The notes: a model not told the origin generated them from the letters alone. A stretch of DNA of 64,000 nt from Paenibacillus albicereus (GCF_012676905.1 NZ_CP051428.1:2752001-2816000), one strand, 5' to 3'. Numbered from the stretch's first letter, positions 37,551 through 46,663 are shown. A program made the numbers and translations.

Positions 37551-38303
37551 TCATGAGGTTCCGAAGCTGAGCAGCAGCGACTTCACGATCAGATACCAGC
37601 CGTCCACAAGCACGAACAAGAGGATCTTGAACGGGAGCGAGATCATGACCGGCGGCAGCATCATCATGCCCATCGCCATCAGCGTGCTGGAGACGACCAT
37701 ATCGATGATGAGAAACGGAATGAAGATCATGAAGCCCATCTGAAACGCGGTTTTCAGCTCGCTGATCGCATAGGCCGGCACGAGCACGGTCATCGGGATG
37801 TCCTCGTACGTCTCCGGTTTTTCCGCTTGGGAATAGTTCAGAAACAGCAGCAGGTCCTTCTCTCGCGTATGCTTGAACATGAACTCCTTCATCGGAACCG
37901 ATGCTTCTTCCAGCGCTTCGGTCTGCGTCAGCTCGCCCTTCAGATAGGGCTGCAGCGCGGTCTCGTTCACCTGCGACAGCGTCGGCGACATGATGAACAG
38001 CGTCAGGAACAGCGCGAGTCCGATCAGCACCTGGTTGGGAGGCATCTGCTGCGTTCCGAGCGAGGTGCGCACGAACCCGAGCACGATGACGATGCGCGTG
38101 AAGCTCGTCATCAGGATCAGGAACGACGGGGCAAGCGTCAGGACCGTAATCATCAGGACCAGCGAGATCGCGCTCGACCCTCCTGATTCTCCTCCGCCGA
38201 TGCTGATATCGATGCCCGGCAAAGGCTCGGCAAAAGCCGTAGCGGCTGCGGCTGCCGATAAGGCGAGCATGGCGGGCAGCGACAGCATCCATTTCCTTTT
38301 CAT
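37551..38303 (-). CDS. fliP: Flagellar export protein FliP
   Basis: Core export-gate protein. 250 residues, with a cleavable-type signal peptide (about 1-25, ending AFAEPLP), then helices with VLTLAPSFLILMTSFTRIVI, LGFVRTSLGTQQMPPNQVLI and FMIFIPFLIIDMVVSSTLMA, the standard FliP signatures. Its ATG overlaps the fliO stop. Confidence 0.97.
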   Translation of the reverse strand: MKRKWMLSLPAMLALSAAAAATAFAEPLPGIDISIGGGESGGSSAISLVLMITVLTLAPSFLILMTSFTRIVIVLGFVRTSLGTQQMPPNQVLIGLALFLTLFIMSPTLSQVNETALQPYLKGELTQTEALEEASVPMKEFMFKHTREKDLLLFLNYSQAEKPETYEDIPMTVLVPAYAISELKTAFQMGFMIFIPFLIIDMVVSSTLMAMGMMMLPPVMISLPFKILLFVLVDGWYLIVKSLLLSFGTS

Positions 38304-38941
38304 TCTTCTCTCAACCGTTCCCTGTCCGTAGATTGCTGCAGCAGCCGCTCGAGTTGCTCTTGCTGGCTGGACTGCTGCTCCAGCTTTTGTTGAAGCATCC
38401 GTTCGAACCGCTTGGCCTCGTCGGTCTCCTCCGGAACTTGTCCGTCCTTGCGGCCGGCCCGCCTCTCCTGCAGCCCTTTCAGCCAGTCGCCGATCGGGCT
38501 TTTCCCCATCCCCTGCTCGACGAGCTTTTCTTTGAGCGCCGACACCTGGTCCGAATCGACGATGACATCCAGCACCGCGACGTCGTCTCCTACGCCCAGC
38601 ACGTAGATTTTCCCTCCCGCCTCCACCAGCTGCATCGATTTGTTGGGCGCGAGCGTAAGGCCGCCCAGCGACTGCAGCGTTCGCCCTCCGTTCCAGAGCT
38701 GGTTGCGTCTCGACAGGAAGCGGATCAGCAGGACGATGAGGCCGATGACGAGCGCAAGCGCGACGATCATCCAGACCAGGCTCCCTGTCACGCTTCCGGC
38801 CGTGAACTGAGGGGCTGCGTCGAGCTGGCCGGCGGGAGAAGGGAAGAGCAGGCTGCTTTCCGGCTTGGGAGAAGGGCTCGCCGCCGCGGCTCCGGACGCG
38901 GCCGGGGCCGCCTGCAGCGAGGCGATGATTCCGCTGTTCAC
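38300..38941 (-). CDS. fliO: Flagellar export assembly protein FliO (FliZ)
   Basis: Helps assemble the FliP-FliR complex. From GTG 38941, two bases after the cheY stop, it has 213 residues: a short Ala/Pro/Ser-rich start, one membrane helix (about 57-80, VWMIVALALVIGLIVLLIRF), a small beta domain (LQSLGGLTLAPNKSMQLVEA, ILGVGDDVAVL-type segment) and a long Gln/Glu-rich coiled tail. No strong ribosome site precedes the GTG, so coupling to cheY is likely; a CTG two codons earlier is an alternative. Confidence 0.88.
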   Translation of the reverse strand: MNSGIIASLQAAPAASGAAAASPSPKPESSLLFPSPAGQLDAAPQFTAGSVTGSLVWMIVALALVIGLIVLLIRFLSRRNQLWNGGRTLQSLGGLTLAPNKSMQLVEAGGKIYVLGVGDDVAVLDVIVDSDQVSALKEKLVEQGMGKSPIGDWLKGLQERRAGRKDGQVPEETDEAKRFERMLQQKLEQQSSQQEQLERLLQQSTDRERLREE

Positions 38942-38943
38942 GT

Positions 38944-39306
38944 TCAGCCCAGCGTTTTCTTGATCGCCTCGATGACCCGATCGGCTTGGAAAGGCTTCAC
39001 GATGAAGTCTTTGGCGCCGGCCTGGATCGCATCGATGACCATGGCTTGCTGGCCCATCGCCGAGCACATGATGACCTTGACATTGGCATCCATCTTTTTG
39101 ATTTCCTTCAGGGCGGCGATGCCGTCCATTTCGGGCATCGTGATGTCCATCGTGATGAGGTCCGGCTTGAGCTCCTTGTATTTTTCGATCGCCTGCGAGC
39201 CGTCCTGCGCCTCTCCTACGACCTCGTAGCCGTTTTTGGTCAGGATATCGCGAATCATCATTCGCATGAAGGCTGCATCATCCACGATAAGAATACGGTT
39301 TGCCAT
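38944..39306 (-). CDS. cheY: Chemotaxis response regulator CheY
   Basis: Single-domain receiver that binds the flagellar switch (FliM/FliY) when phosphorylated. 120 residues from ATG 39306, eight bases after GGAGG; the ATG two codons earlier is too close to that site. Conserved residues are the VDDAAFM acid pair, the phosphoacceptor Asp in ITMDITMPEMDG, Ser in IMCSAMG and Lys in DFIVKPF. It lies between fliY and fliO, as in Bacillus. Confidence 0.96.
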   Translation of the reverse strand: MANRILIVDDAAFMRMMIRDILTKNGYEVVGEAQDGSQAIEKYKELKPDLITMDITMPEMDGIAALKEIKKMDANVKVIMCSAMGQQAMVIDAIQAGAKDFIVKPFQADRVIEAIKKTLG

Positions 39307-39330
39307 TGTCATTTCCTCCCAGGATGTAAG

Positions 39331-40551
39331 TTACTGTATTTTCGCGATGCGGTCCCACTGGCTGACGATGTCGGTCACGCGGACGCCGAAGTTCTCATCG
39401 ATGACGACGACTTCGCCTTTTGCGATCAGCTTGTTGTTGACCAGGATGTCAACCGGCTCGCCGGCGAGCTTGTCCAGCTCGATGATCGAGCCTTGGGACA
39501 GCTCGAGAATATCCTTGATCTGCTTCTGCGTGCGTCCGAGCTCGACCGTCACCTTGAGCGGGATGTCGAGCAGCAGGCCCAGGTTCGTCTCTTCCGGCTG
39601 GGCGAAGCCTCCTTGCTGGAAGCCGCCGAACTGGACCGGCTGCACGCTGACGTTGCGGCCGGCAGGCGTGCCGAGCGTCTGCGGACCTGCCGCTGCGGCC
39701 GGCATCATCGGGTCCGGGTAAGGAGCCGAATACGCTTGCTGCGGAGCAGGCGACGGCGCGTGGGCGGCTGGCGCGGCTTGCGGCGATTCCATCATCGGCG
39801 CTGGCGTCGGGGCTGGAGCCGATGGCGCTGGCGCTGCGGCTGGAGCCGCTTCCTCCACGCCGGAGCCGCCCATCAAGGAGTCGACCATCTGCTTGGCGAA
39901 ATTGACCGGAAGCAGCTGCATGATCGTGGAATCGATCAAGTCGCCGATCATGAGGCGGAAGCTGATCTTGATGAACACGTCGTCGGGAGGCAGCTGCTGC
40001 ATCCCTCCGCCCTGCTCCACATCGAGAATGTCGATGCCTGGCGGGGAGATGTTCACCATGCGGTTGAAGATCGTCGACATCGACGTCGCGGAGGAGCCCA
40101 TCATCTGGTTCATCGCTTCCTGAACCGCGCTGATATGGATGTCGTTCAGCTCCTGCTGGCCGACTTCCCCTTCCCCTCCAAGCATCAGATCGGCGATGAC
40201 GCCTGCGTCTCTCGTCTTGATGACGAGGGAATTGATGCCCTCGAAGCCTTCGACATAGCTGACCGACACGGCGACATGCGGCTTCGGAAATGCGTCCCCG
40301 AGCTCCGAGCGCCGAATGAGGGCCACCTGCGGCGTCGTAATGTCGACCTTGCGGCCGAGCAGCGTAGACAGAGCCGTGGCCGCGCTGCCGAACGTGATGT
40401 TGCCGATCTCGCCGAGCGCGTCCTGCTCGATGCCGGTCAGGTAATCCTCGATCCGGTCGCTGCCGCCGGACGGTGCTTGCTCCGCTTCGCCGGAGCTCTG
40501 CCGGAGCAGCGCGTCGATCTCTTCCTGCGACAGGTAATCCTTACTCGTCAT
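39331..40551 (-). CDS. fliY: Flagellar motor switch phosphatase FliY (CheC-FliN fusion)
   Basis: C-ring protein that joins a CheY-P phosphatase to a FliN-type switch domain. 406 residues from ATG 40551: N-terminal CheY-binding peptide LSQEEIDALLRQ, a CheC-like domain with EQDALGEIGNITFGSAATAL and QELNDIHISAVQEAMNQMMG, a Pro/Ala/Met/Gln linker of about 85 residues, and a C-terminal FliN domain (ETNLGLLLDIPLKVTVELGR, GSIIELDKLAGEPVDILVNN). The start lies inside the last codons of fliM, giving an 11-base overlap. Confidence 0.96.
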   Translation of the reverse strand: MTSKDYLSQEEIDALLRQSSGEAEQAPSGGSDRIEDYLTGIEQDALGEIGNITFGSAATALSTLLGRKVDITTPQVALIRRSELGDAFPKPHVAVSVSYVEGFEGINSLVIKTRDAGVIADLMLGGEGEVGQQELNDIHISAVQEAMNQMMGSSATSMSTIFNRMVNISPPGIDILDVEQGGGMQQLPPDDVFIKISFRLMIGDLIDSTIMQLLPVNFAKQMVDSLMGGSGVEEAAPAAAPAPSAPAPTPAPMMESPQAAPAAHAPSPAPQQAYSAPYPDPMMPAAAAGPQTLGTPAGRNVSVQPVQFGGFQQGGFAQPEETNLGLLLDIPLKVTVELGRTQKQIKDILELSQGSIIELDKLAGEPVDILVNNKLIAKGEVVVIDENFGVRVTDIVSQWDRIAKIQ

Positions 40552-41542
40552 AATCTTCTTCCGCTCCTTCACGTACGATCTCCTCGACCTGAACCGCGAG
40601 CCGGTCGCGGACCGATCCCGGGCTGCCGATGAACTTCAGCTTTTCTCCTACCTTGATATGCAGCCCTTCGCCAGCCGACTTGTTGAGGGAGATGACGTCC
40701 CCGACCGCCAGGCTCATGAACTCGCTGACCGTGATCGAGGACTCGCCCAGCTCGGCGATGATCGGAAGCTTCGCTTTATGCACCCTCTGCTCCAGCATCT
40801 CGACTTCTTCCGGAACTCTGGATTTTTTCTGCGAGACGAACCAGTGATGCACCGAAAGCCTCGGCATGATCGGCTCGATGACGACATGAGGGATGCACAG
40901 GTTGATCATCCCCGTCGTGTCGCCGATTTTCGTGCTCAGCGAGATGAGAGCGATCGTCTCGTTCGGGGATACGATCTGCATGAATTGCGGATTCGTCTCG
41001 AGCGAATCCAGACGAGGAGAGATATCGATGACCGTCTTCCACGCTTCCTGAAGGCTTTCAAAAGCACGGCTGAAAATCTTCTCCATGATCATCGTCTCGA
41101 TTTCCGTCAGCGCCCCGATTTTCGAAGGCGCGGTCCCGGCACCGCCAAGGAGCCGGTCCACCATCGCGAAGGCCACGTTCGGATGCACCTCGAGCACCAT
41201 CCGTCCTTCGAGCGGCTCCGCCTCGAAAATGTTCAGAATCGTCATTTTCGGAATCGAACGGATGAACTCGTCATAAGGCAGCTGCTCGACCTGCACGACG
41301 TTGATCTGCACGAATGTGCGGAGCTGCGCGGAGAAATACGTCGTCAGGAACCGCGCAAAGTTCTCGTGAATGCGCGTGAGGCTGCGAATATGGTCCTTCG
41401 AGAACCGCACCGCGCGCTTGAAGTCGTACGAGCGGATTTTGCGCTGGCTCTCTTCCTTCTTGAGCTCTTCCGCATCCATCTCGCCGGACGAAAGAGCGGC
41501 CAGCAGCGCGTCAATCTCATTTTGGGACAGAACATCTACCAA
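40541..41542 (-). CDS. fliM: Flagellar motor switch protein FliM
   Basis: C-ring protein that binds CheY-P and FliG. 333 residues, with N-terminal CheY-binding segment LSQNEIDALLAAL, a CheC-like middle domain (about 45-230) without catalytic role, and a C-terminal SpoA domain (KLPIIAELGESSITVSEFMS). Translation starts at TTG 41542, nine bases after GGAGG; no ATG nearby fits. Confidence 0.96.
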   Translation of the reverse strand: MVDVLSQNEIDALLAALSSGEMDAEELKKEESQRKIRSYDFKRAVRFSKDHIRSLTRIHENFARFLTTYFSAQLRTFVQINVVQVEQLPYDEFIRSIPKMTILNIFEAEPLEGRMVLEVHPNVAFAMVDRLLGGAGTAPSKIGALTEIETMIMEKIFSRAFESLQEAWKTVIDISPRLDSLETNPQFMQIVSPNETIALISLSTKIGDTTGMINLCIPHVVIEPIMPRLSVHHWFVSQKKSRVPEEVEMLEQRVHKAKLPIIAELGESSITVSEFMSLAVGDVISLNKSAGEGLHIKVGEKLKFIGSPGSVRDRLAVQVEEIVREGAEEDYDE

Positions 41543-41575
41543 TCTCTCTCACCTCCTTGCCTGATGCTCCGGGCC

Positions 41576-42046
41576 TCAAATGTCCGTGAGAAGATAGTCG
41601 GTTATCGAAACCTTGACCAGCTTGCCCTCCGGCAGAATCTTGTTGACTTCGTTGAGCAGCTTCGCTTCAAGCGCGTCCTGGCCGGCCGAGCCTTGAAGAT
41701 CCGCGGCTGCCGTATCGGCCAGGATGCGGTTGATGATCGGCTTGACCGCGATGTCCTTGATCTGGTCCAGCTCTTCTTTGGCCGCTTTTTTGTCCAGTTG
41801 GAACGCGAAGCTGATGATGACGAGCTTGTTCTCGTCCTTCAAGTTCCGCTTGATGTCCTTCAGCTCGAGCGTCACGCCGAGACGCTCCTCCGCCGACATC
41901 GGCTTGGCCGCGGCGGCGACAGGCTTGCCTTCGCCTTCGGCCGTCTTCGGATCGCCGAGGACCGAATTCCACAGAAACACCGCCACGACGGCAATCAGAG
42001 ATATGGCCAGCAAGGTCGTAATCAACCAGGGAAGCATTTTTTTCAT
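41576..42046 (-). CDS. fliL: Flagellar basal-body-associated protein FliL
   Basis: Single-pass membrane protein that supports stator function. 156 residues: N-terminal helix (about 6-28), a short linker rich in Ala/Lys, and a periplasmic-type domain with LELKDIKRNLKDENKLVIIS. GAGG lies ten bases before ATG 42046. It follows swrD by five bases. Confidence 0.93.
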   Translation of the reverse strand: MKKMLPWLITTLLAISLIAVVAVFLWNSVLGDPKTAEGEGKPVAAAAKPMSAEERLGVTLELKDIKRNLKDENKLVIISFAFQLDKKAAKEELDQIKDIAVKPIINRILADTAAADLQGSAGQDALEAKLLNEVNKILPEGKLVKVSITDYLLTDI

Positions 42047-42051
42047 CGCGG

Positions 42052-42270
42052 TTATTCCTCCGTCACTGCGCCCTTCACGGAAGCGGCCAGCAAGCCGATG
42101 GACCGTTGATACTCGACGATCCGGGCTGTCAGCACCTCGGCCGATTCCTGAATGACCATTTTTTTGCCGGTGGTCAGCGTAAGGAGCGTATCCGGCGTTT
42201 CTTCGATCAGCTCGATCAGCAGCGCGTTGATGGTGAGGCGGCTGCCGTTCAGCCTCGTTACTTGTACCAT
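42052..42270 (-). CDS. swrD: SwrD / FlbD-family protein
   Basis: 72 residues of the FlbD family; in Bacillus subtilis SwrD raises flagellar motor power for swarming. Sequence MVQVTRLNGSRLTINALLIE then ETPDTLLTLTTGKKMVIQES is characteristic. The frame is open 26 codons further upstream, but those are Arg-rich and end at flgE; the ATG with AAGGGAG upstream gives the normal length. Located between flgE and fliL, as in Bacillus. Confidence 0.94.
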   Translation of the reverse strand: MVQVTRLNGSRLTINALLIELIEETPDTLLTLTTGKKMVIQESAEVLTARIVEYQRSIGLLAASVKGAVTEE

Positions 42271-42351
42271 GGGACTCCCTTCTCGATGAACGGCCCCGCG
42301 TCGCCGCCGGCTCTGCCGGCGATGCAGGCGCGAGGCCCGAAGCTTCATCCG

Positions 42352-43167
42352 TTAGCGCTTGAGATTGACCAGCTCCTGCAGAATCTCATCGGAAGTCGTA
42401 ATGATGCGGGAGTTCGACTGGAAGCCGCGCTGGGCCACGATCATCTCGGTGAACTCGCTCGTCAGGTCCACGTTGGACATTTCCAGCTGTCCGGCCACGA
42501 TCGTGCCGGTGCCGGTCTCGGCGTCACCCGGCACGCCGATCGCCAGCTCCTCCACGTTGGAGTTCACGGTCGAGCGGTACAGGTTGGCGCCCATCTTCTC
42601 GAGTCCGTTCGGGTTCTGCACCTGCACGACGCCGATCGTCGCGATCTCGTCGCCGGTCGTGCCGTCGGCGTTGATGCCGACGATCGTGCCGCTCTTGCCG
42701 ATCGAATACGCGCTTATGCCGGCGAGCGAGATCGGCTCTCCGTCGGAGCTGAGCACGAGGCCGCCGTCGGCCGTCACGAGCTGTCCTGCCGCGTCGACGG
42801 AGAAGTTGCCGGCGCGGGTCAGGTAGAAGCCGTCTTCCATGCCGGCCGGACGGACGGCGAAAAATCCGTCGCCGTCAATGCGCAGGTCGGTCGGAACGTT
42901 CGTCGTCATCGCGCTGCCCGCCGTGTGGAGCGTGTCGACCGAAGCGACCGTGACGCCGAGTCCGATCTGCTGCGCGTTCTTGCCCCCGCGCACGCCGTCT
43001 TCCGACTGGCTCGCCCCGGAGACCGTCTGGCTGAGGATGTCCTGGAACATGACGCGTCCGGCTTTGAAGCCGACCGTATTGACGTTGGCGATGTTGTTGC
43101 CGATGACATCGAGCTTCGTCTGGAAGCCGCGCATGCCGGAGACGCCGGAGTACATCGATCTAAGCAT
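42352..43167 (-). CDS. flgE: Flagellar hook protein FlgE (FlgG-like short form)
   Basis: 271 residues of the rod/hook family: N-terminal MLRSMYSGVSGMRGFQTKLD then VIGNNIANVNTVGFK, and C-terminal EMSNVDLTSEFTEMIVAQRG then FQSNSRIITTSDEILQELVN. The short middle and the position between flgD and swrD correspond to the 264-residue hook protein of Bacillus subtilis; naming it flgG would also fit the family. GGAGG lies eight bases before the ATG. Confidence 0.93.
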   Translation of the reverse strand: MLRSMYSGVSGMRGFQTKLDVIGNNIANVNTVGFKAGRVMFQDILSQTVSGASQSEDGVRGGKNAQQIGLGVTVASVDTLHTAGSAMTTNVPTDLRIDGDGFFAVRPAGMEDGFYLTRAGNFSVDAAGQLVTADGGLVLSSDGEPISLAGISAYSIGKSGTIVGINADGTTGDEIATIGVVQVQNPNGLEKMGANLYRSTVNSNVEELAIGVPGDAETGTGTIVAGQLEMSNVDLTSEFTEMIVAQRGFQSNSRIITTSDEILQELVNLKR

Positions 43168-43219
43168 TTGAAAACCCTCCTGAATGAGTGATGTTGTTGA
43201 CCTGCTTGCATGGATTCAT
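43160..43219 (-). CDS. Candidate 19-residue ORF upstream of flgE
   Basis: In the 76-base gap between flgD and flgE, an ATG six bases after GGGGG opens MNPCKQVNNITHSGGFSNA, whose TAG stop overlaps the first codons of flgE. A CGATCC-TTGGG-GGATCG hairpin covers its ribosome site. It could couple or tune hook-protein translation, or be chance. Confidence 0.2.
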   Translation of the reverse strand: MNPCKQVNNITHSGGFSNA

Positions 43220-43243
43220 CGCGATCCCCCAAGGATCGTCCGT

Positions 43244-43738
43244 TCAAGCCTCAGCCGAGTCCGCCGCTGCGGGCTCCGTCTCGGAACCGTCCGGCTCCGC
43301 TTCCGCCTCCGCGCCGTCGACCTGCTTGACGGCATCGAGCGGGATGCTCGAGCCGGCAGAGATGATATATTGCATGCCGTCCTTCAAAATGATCGACTCC
43401 ACGATTCCGCTTTCCGTCACCAGCTTGCCGGCCGCGTCATACACGTCCCACTGGACGGTTCGTCCGATCAGGTCCGATGTCAGGCCGAGATTCTGCCCCT
43501 GCAGATTGAGCTGGCCGGAGATGTTGGACAGCTGCTCGACCGACGAGAACTGGGCGAGCTGAGCGATATAGGTCGTATTGTCCGCCGGCTTGAGCGGGTC
43601 CTGATATTTCAGCTGCGCGACGAGCAGTTGAAGGAACGCGTCCTTGCCCATCGTCGAGTTGTCCATGCTCGTCGCCGCTGCGGAAGCGTTTTTCTGGCTG
43701 ATGTAAGGATAGATCGCGTTTACAGAGCCTTGAGCCAT
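43244..43738 (-). CDS. flgD: Flagellar hook assembly protein FlgD
   Basis: Hook cap that scaffolds FlgE polymerisation. 164 residues, shorter than enterobacterial FlgD, with the N-terminal LGKDAFLQLLVAQLKYQDPL-type core (here GKDAFLQLLVAQLKYQDPLK), SSVEQLSNISGQLNLQGQNL, and a compact C-terminal Fn3-like part (LIGRTVQWDVYDAAGKLVTE). The acidic tail has no known role. GGAGG lies nine bases before the ATG. Confidence 0.94.
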   Translation of the reverse strand: MAQGSVNAIYPYISQKNASAAATSMDNSTMGKDAFLQLLVAQLKYQDPLKPADNTTYIAQLAQFSSVEQLSNISGQLNLQGQNLGLTSDLIGRTVQWDVYDAAGKLVTESGIVESIILKDGMQYIISAGSSIPLDAVKQVDGAEAEAEPDGSETEPAAADSAEA

Positions 43739-43759
43739 GCTGTCATTCCTCCGTTCGGC

Positions 43760-45229
43760 CTAAGCCGTCTCATTGACCGATCGCCCGACCCCGAGCTCCC
43801 GAATCGCCGTTTGCGTCGCGAAATCGGCTTCTCGCAGCGCCGCCGACGGCTCCGTCGAGCGGCCGCCGTCTCCAAAGTTCTGTCCCCGGCCGCCGCTTCC
43901 GCCTTGCTGCTGGCCGAAGGAAAGGCTCGTCTGCAGCTCGCCGCTTCCGACCTCCATCCGATCGACCTGGATCCCTTGAAGCTGCAGCGACTGCCGAAGC
44001 TGGGCCAGCTGATTCTCGATCGCTTCGCGCGCTGCGGGAGAGTCTGCGAGGAAAATGGCGGTCAGCTGGCCTTGATGCAGCTGAAGCTTGATGTCGACCT
44101 GTCCCAGATGCTCGGGGTTGAGCAGGATCCGCGCTTCGCTCGTCTGTCCGCTTGCCGTGATGTCGAGCTTTTGGAGCATGACGTCCGCCATTTCCTCGGC
44201 GAACCGTCTCATCGATACGACCGGCATCGCGGCTGCCTGCGGCCCGGATGAAGCCGCCTGCGGCTGAACCGCTGCGGCAGGAGCGTTCGTCGGCGGCGCT
44301 TGCTCCGCCGAAGCGGAAGCCGGAGCCGCGGCCGGCGAGGCATCGGCGGCAGAAGTCGCTTCCGCGGCCGGAGCTGCCGACGGCTTCGCTTCCAGCGCGG
44401 CCCGGACTTGGGCCGAAGAGGCGCTGAGCCGCTCCAGGAAAGCGGCCGGTGCCGTCTTCACGGTGATGGCTGCCTGTCCGTCATCGGCAGCTTCGGCGGA
44501 GGCTCCGGAGGAGGACCGCTCCGATCCGTCCAGCAGCTCGCCGAGCTTGGCGAGCTGCTGCCGAACGAGCGCGGAGGCGTCGAAAGCTCCGAGCTTGAGC
44601 GGCTTGCCGTCCTGCAGCGCTTGATGCAGCACGAGCAGCGATTCCAGCACGAGCGCCTTGCCCGCCGATGCCCCTTGCACCGGTTCTGCCGAGCCGGCCT
44701 GTTCCGTGCCGGCGGATGCCGGCTGAACCTGCGGGACGGGAAGGCCGAGCAGCGCCAGCAGCGCTCCAAGCTCCGAAGCGGCTGCGTCCATCGCCTCGTC
44801 CGAGAGCGGGGCGTCCGCCTGCTGCTGCTCGGCCAGCTGGTCGAGCAGCTCGTCCAACCGGCCGAGCAGCGCGCTTGGCGCCGTTTCGCCGGCTTCGCCG
44901 CCCGCTGCCGCATCCAGCGTCTCAGCCCCGGTCGCTTGCGTCGCGTCGGCTGCTGCGGCTTCTGCCGAGCCGGGCATCATCCCGGCCAGCTGCGCGATCG
45001 CCGCCTGCAGCAGAGACGCCGCATCTCCTTGCCCAGCAAAGGCTGCCGCGCTGACGGCACCGGCTTGTCCCGCCGCAGAGGCGGATGGTCCGCCGAGCTG
45101 CACCGAGCCGATCAGCTGCTGAAACGAAGTTCCGGCGGCCGAGCCTGATCCCGGCTTTGCCGCGGCGGCTCCGCCCGTCGCCGTTGTGCCGGCTGTCGGA
45201 ACCGCTGTCGGCGTCATCGCCATTTCCAT
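43760..45229 (-). CDS. fliK: Flagellar hook-length control protein FliK
   Basis: Secreted ruler that switches export specificity through FlhB. 489 residues; most of it (1-350) is low-complexity, Ala/Gly/Ser/Gln-rich and poorly conserved, as is normal for FliK. The conserved C-terminal domain is clear (about 360-440): MLQKLDITASGQTSEARILL, NPEHLGQVDIKLQLHQGQLT and AIENQLAQLRQSLQLQGIQV. GGAGG precedes the ATG; it lies between the motE-like gene and flgD. Confidence 0.93.
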   Translation of the reverse strand: MEMAMTPTAVPTAGTTATGGAAAAKPGSGSAAGTSFQQLIGSVQLGGPSASAAGQAGAVSAAAFAGQGDAASLLQAAIAQLAGMMPGSAEAAAADATQATGAETLDAAAGGEAGETAPSALLGRLDELLDQLAEQQQADAPLSDEAMDAAASELGALLALLGLPVPQVQPASAGTEQAGSAEPVQGASAGKALVLESLLVLHQALQDGKPLKLGAFDASALVRQQLAKLGELLDGSERSSSGASAEAADDGQAAITVKTAPAAFLERLSASSAQVRAALEAKPSAAPAAEATSAADASPAAAPASASAEQAPPTNAPAAAVQPQAASSGPQAAAMPVVSMRRFAEEMADVMLQKLDITASGQTSEARILLNPEHLGQVDIKLQLHQGQLTAIFLADSPAAREAIENQLAQLRQSLQLQGIQVDRMEVGSGELQTSLSFGQQQGGSGGRGQNFGDGGRSTEPSAALREADFATQTAIRELGVGRSVNETA

Positions 45230-45246
45230 GCGTCATCCCTCCTCGA

Positions 45247-46140
45247 TCATTTCCCGGCCATCAGCTTGGAGACCAGCTGGGAGGTGAGTTCATTGTTCGT
45301 CTTGGACATCTCCGCTACGATCGCAGACCGGGTCGCATCGCTCACCGAGCTGAGGATGCGCAGCACCTTGCTCGCGCTCACGTCGGCCATCTTGAGCAGA
45401 AGCGGCGCAGCCTGGGCGGCGTTCATGCTCTCGAACGTCTTGGTGAGCTGCTCCTGGTTCAAGACGGCCGAAGCCGTCGCCGTCGAGGTCGCCTCCAGTT
45501 GAAGACGCGACTGCAGCGCGGCGATCTGCTGATCCTTGACCGGTTCGCTGTCCTTCATGCGAGCGGCGGTTTGAGCCGCACGCTTTGGATCCATCTTCGC
45601 CAGGATCGCTCCCTGCGCCCGGCTGTCCATCGTGCCGAGCACGAGCACCGATTCCTCCAGCGTCATGTTCTCGAGGATCGGGGCCGCCTTGCTGGCCGTC
45701 ATCGAGGCGAACATGCCGGCGAGCTCGCCGATTTTGCTTTGATACTGTTCGGCGCTGAGCTTCTCGGCGTCGCTCGTTGCGATCAGGCCGTCGATCTGCT
45801 GCTGCAGCGACTTCACCTGAGCTTCAAGGCCGATCTTCTCGGAATCCGCCGCTTCAAGCTTCGTCTTGGCAGCGGCCAATTCCGCCTGCAAGCTCGACAG
45901 CTTCTTCTCGTCCTGCGCCTGCTCCAAGGCAGAGCCTTCCTCGCTGGAAGCATCCCCGGGCAGCAGCGCTCCGACGACCGGAACGTCCCTCCCGGCATCG
46001 AGCAGCCTATCCCTCAGCGACGGATTGAAGACGACGAACAGCACCATTACGAGCACTAGCGTAAAGAGAAGCGGCGTAACGAAGAACAGCATTCGTTCGA
46101 TTCCGCTGTAGCCTTGCTTTTCCATCTCATCTTTTGCCAC
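45247..46140 (-). CDS. MotE/YlxF-like membrane protein
   Basis: 297 residues: one membrane helix (about 17-41, MLFFVTPLLFTLVLVMVLFV), a coiled coil (about 70-120), and two copies of a small helical domain with QYQSKIGELAGMFASMTASK then APILENMTLEESVLVLGTMD and, later, TFESMNAAQAAPLLLKMADV. Such MgtE-N-like helical repeats are the mark of MotE/YlxF proteins, which are encoded next to fliK or fliJ and thought to act as motility chaperones. Start GTG 46140 has a GGGGGG seven bases upstream. Confidence 0.88.
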   Translation of the reverse strand: MAKDEMEKQGYSGIERMLFFVTPLLFTLVLVMVLFVVFNPSLRDRLLDAGRDVPVVGALLPGDASSEEGSALEQAQDEKKLSSLQAELAAAKTKLEAADSEKIGLEAQVKSLQQQIDGLIATSDAEKLSAEQYQSKIGELAGMFASMTASKAAPILENMTLEESVLVLGTMDSRAQGAILAKMDPKRAAQTAARMKDSEPVKDQQIAALQSRLQLEATSTATASAVLNQEQLTKTFESMNAAQAAPLLLKMADVSASKVLRILSSVSDATRSAIVAEMSKTNNELTSQLVSKLMAGK

Positions 46141-46205
46141 TTGTCATCCCCCCCGGGGGCGCTGCGCTTCCCCGTCTTCCTGCGCCCGAGCGCTTCTGGC
46201 ACCTG

Positions 46206-46655
46206 TCAGGACTGAGCCATGCGGGCATGCCGCTGGACCGCGATCTCGTCCAGCTCGGCCTGCTCTCCGGCCAGCAGGGCGCTTTTGAATTTCTGCCACG
46301 CCTTTTCCTTGGACCTCATCCAGATCTTCTCCTGGACCTTCCGCTCCGACAAGATTGTCCGGGACTGATCGACTTCCTTCTCCGCCTCCTGGACCTTCTT
46401 CTCCTTGAGGCAGATCGTCTTGTCCAGATGGCGGATGAAATGCTGGATCTGCTGCAGCTCGTCCAGCGTGCTTCCACGCTCTCCCTGCCGGATCAGCTTC
46501 TCCTCCCATCGCCTGCGCTCGCTTCTCAGCTCCTCAAGGGACATCTCTTCCGCTTTCAGCTGGCCGAGAGCGGCGCTGAGTCCCCATTCGGCTTGCGTCG
46601 TTTCGCTTTGCTTGAGATTGACGATGCTTTGATAGGCATATCGGAATGCCGCCAT
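46206..46655 (-). CDS. fliJ: Flagellar export protein FliJ
   Basis: Small coiled-coil export chaperone that contacts the FliI ATPase and FlhA. 149 residues, almost entirely charged helices, opening MAAFRYAYQSIVNLKQSETT with the typical LRSERRRWEEKLIRQGE segment. Other frames here are shadows. It starts eight bases after fliI and precedes the motE-like gene. Confidence 0.92.
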   Translation of the reverse strand: MAAFRYAYQSIVNLKQSETTQAEWGLSAALGQLKAEEMSLEELRSERRRWEEKLIRQGERGSTLDELQQIQHFIRHLDKTICLKEKKVQEAEKEVDQSRTILSERKVQEKIWMRSKEKAWQKFKSALLAGEQAELDEIAVQRHARMAQS

Positions 46656-46663
46656 AGGTTCGT

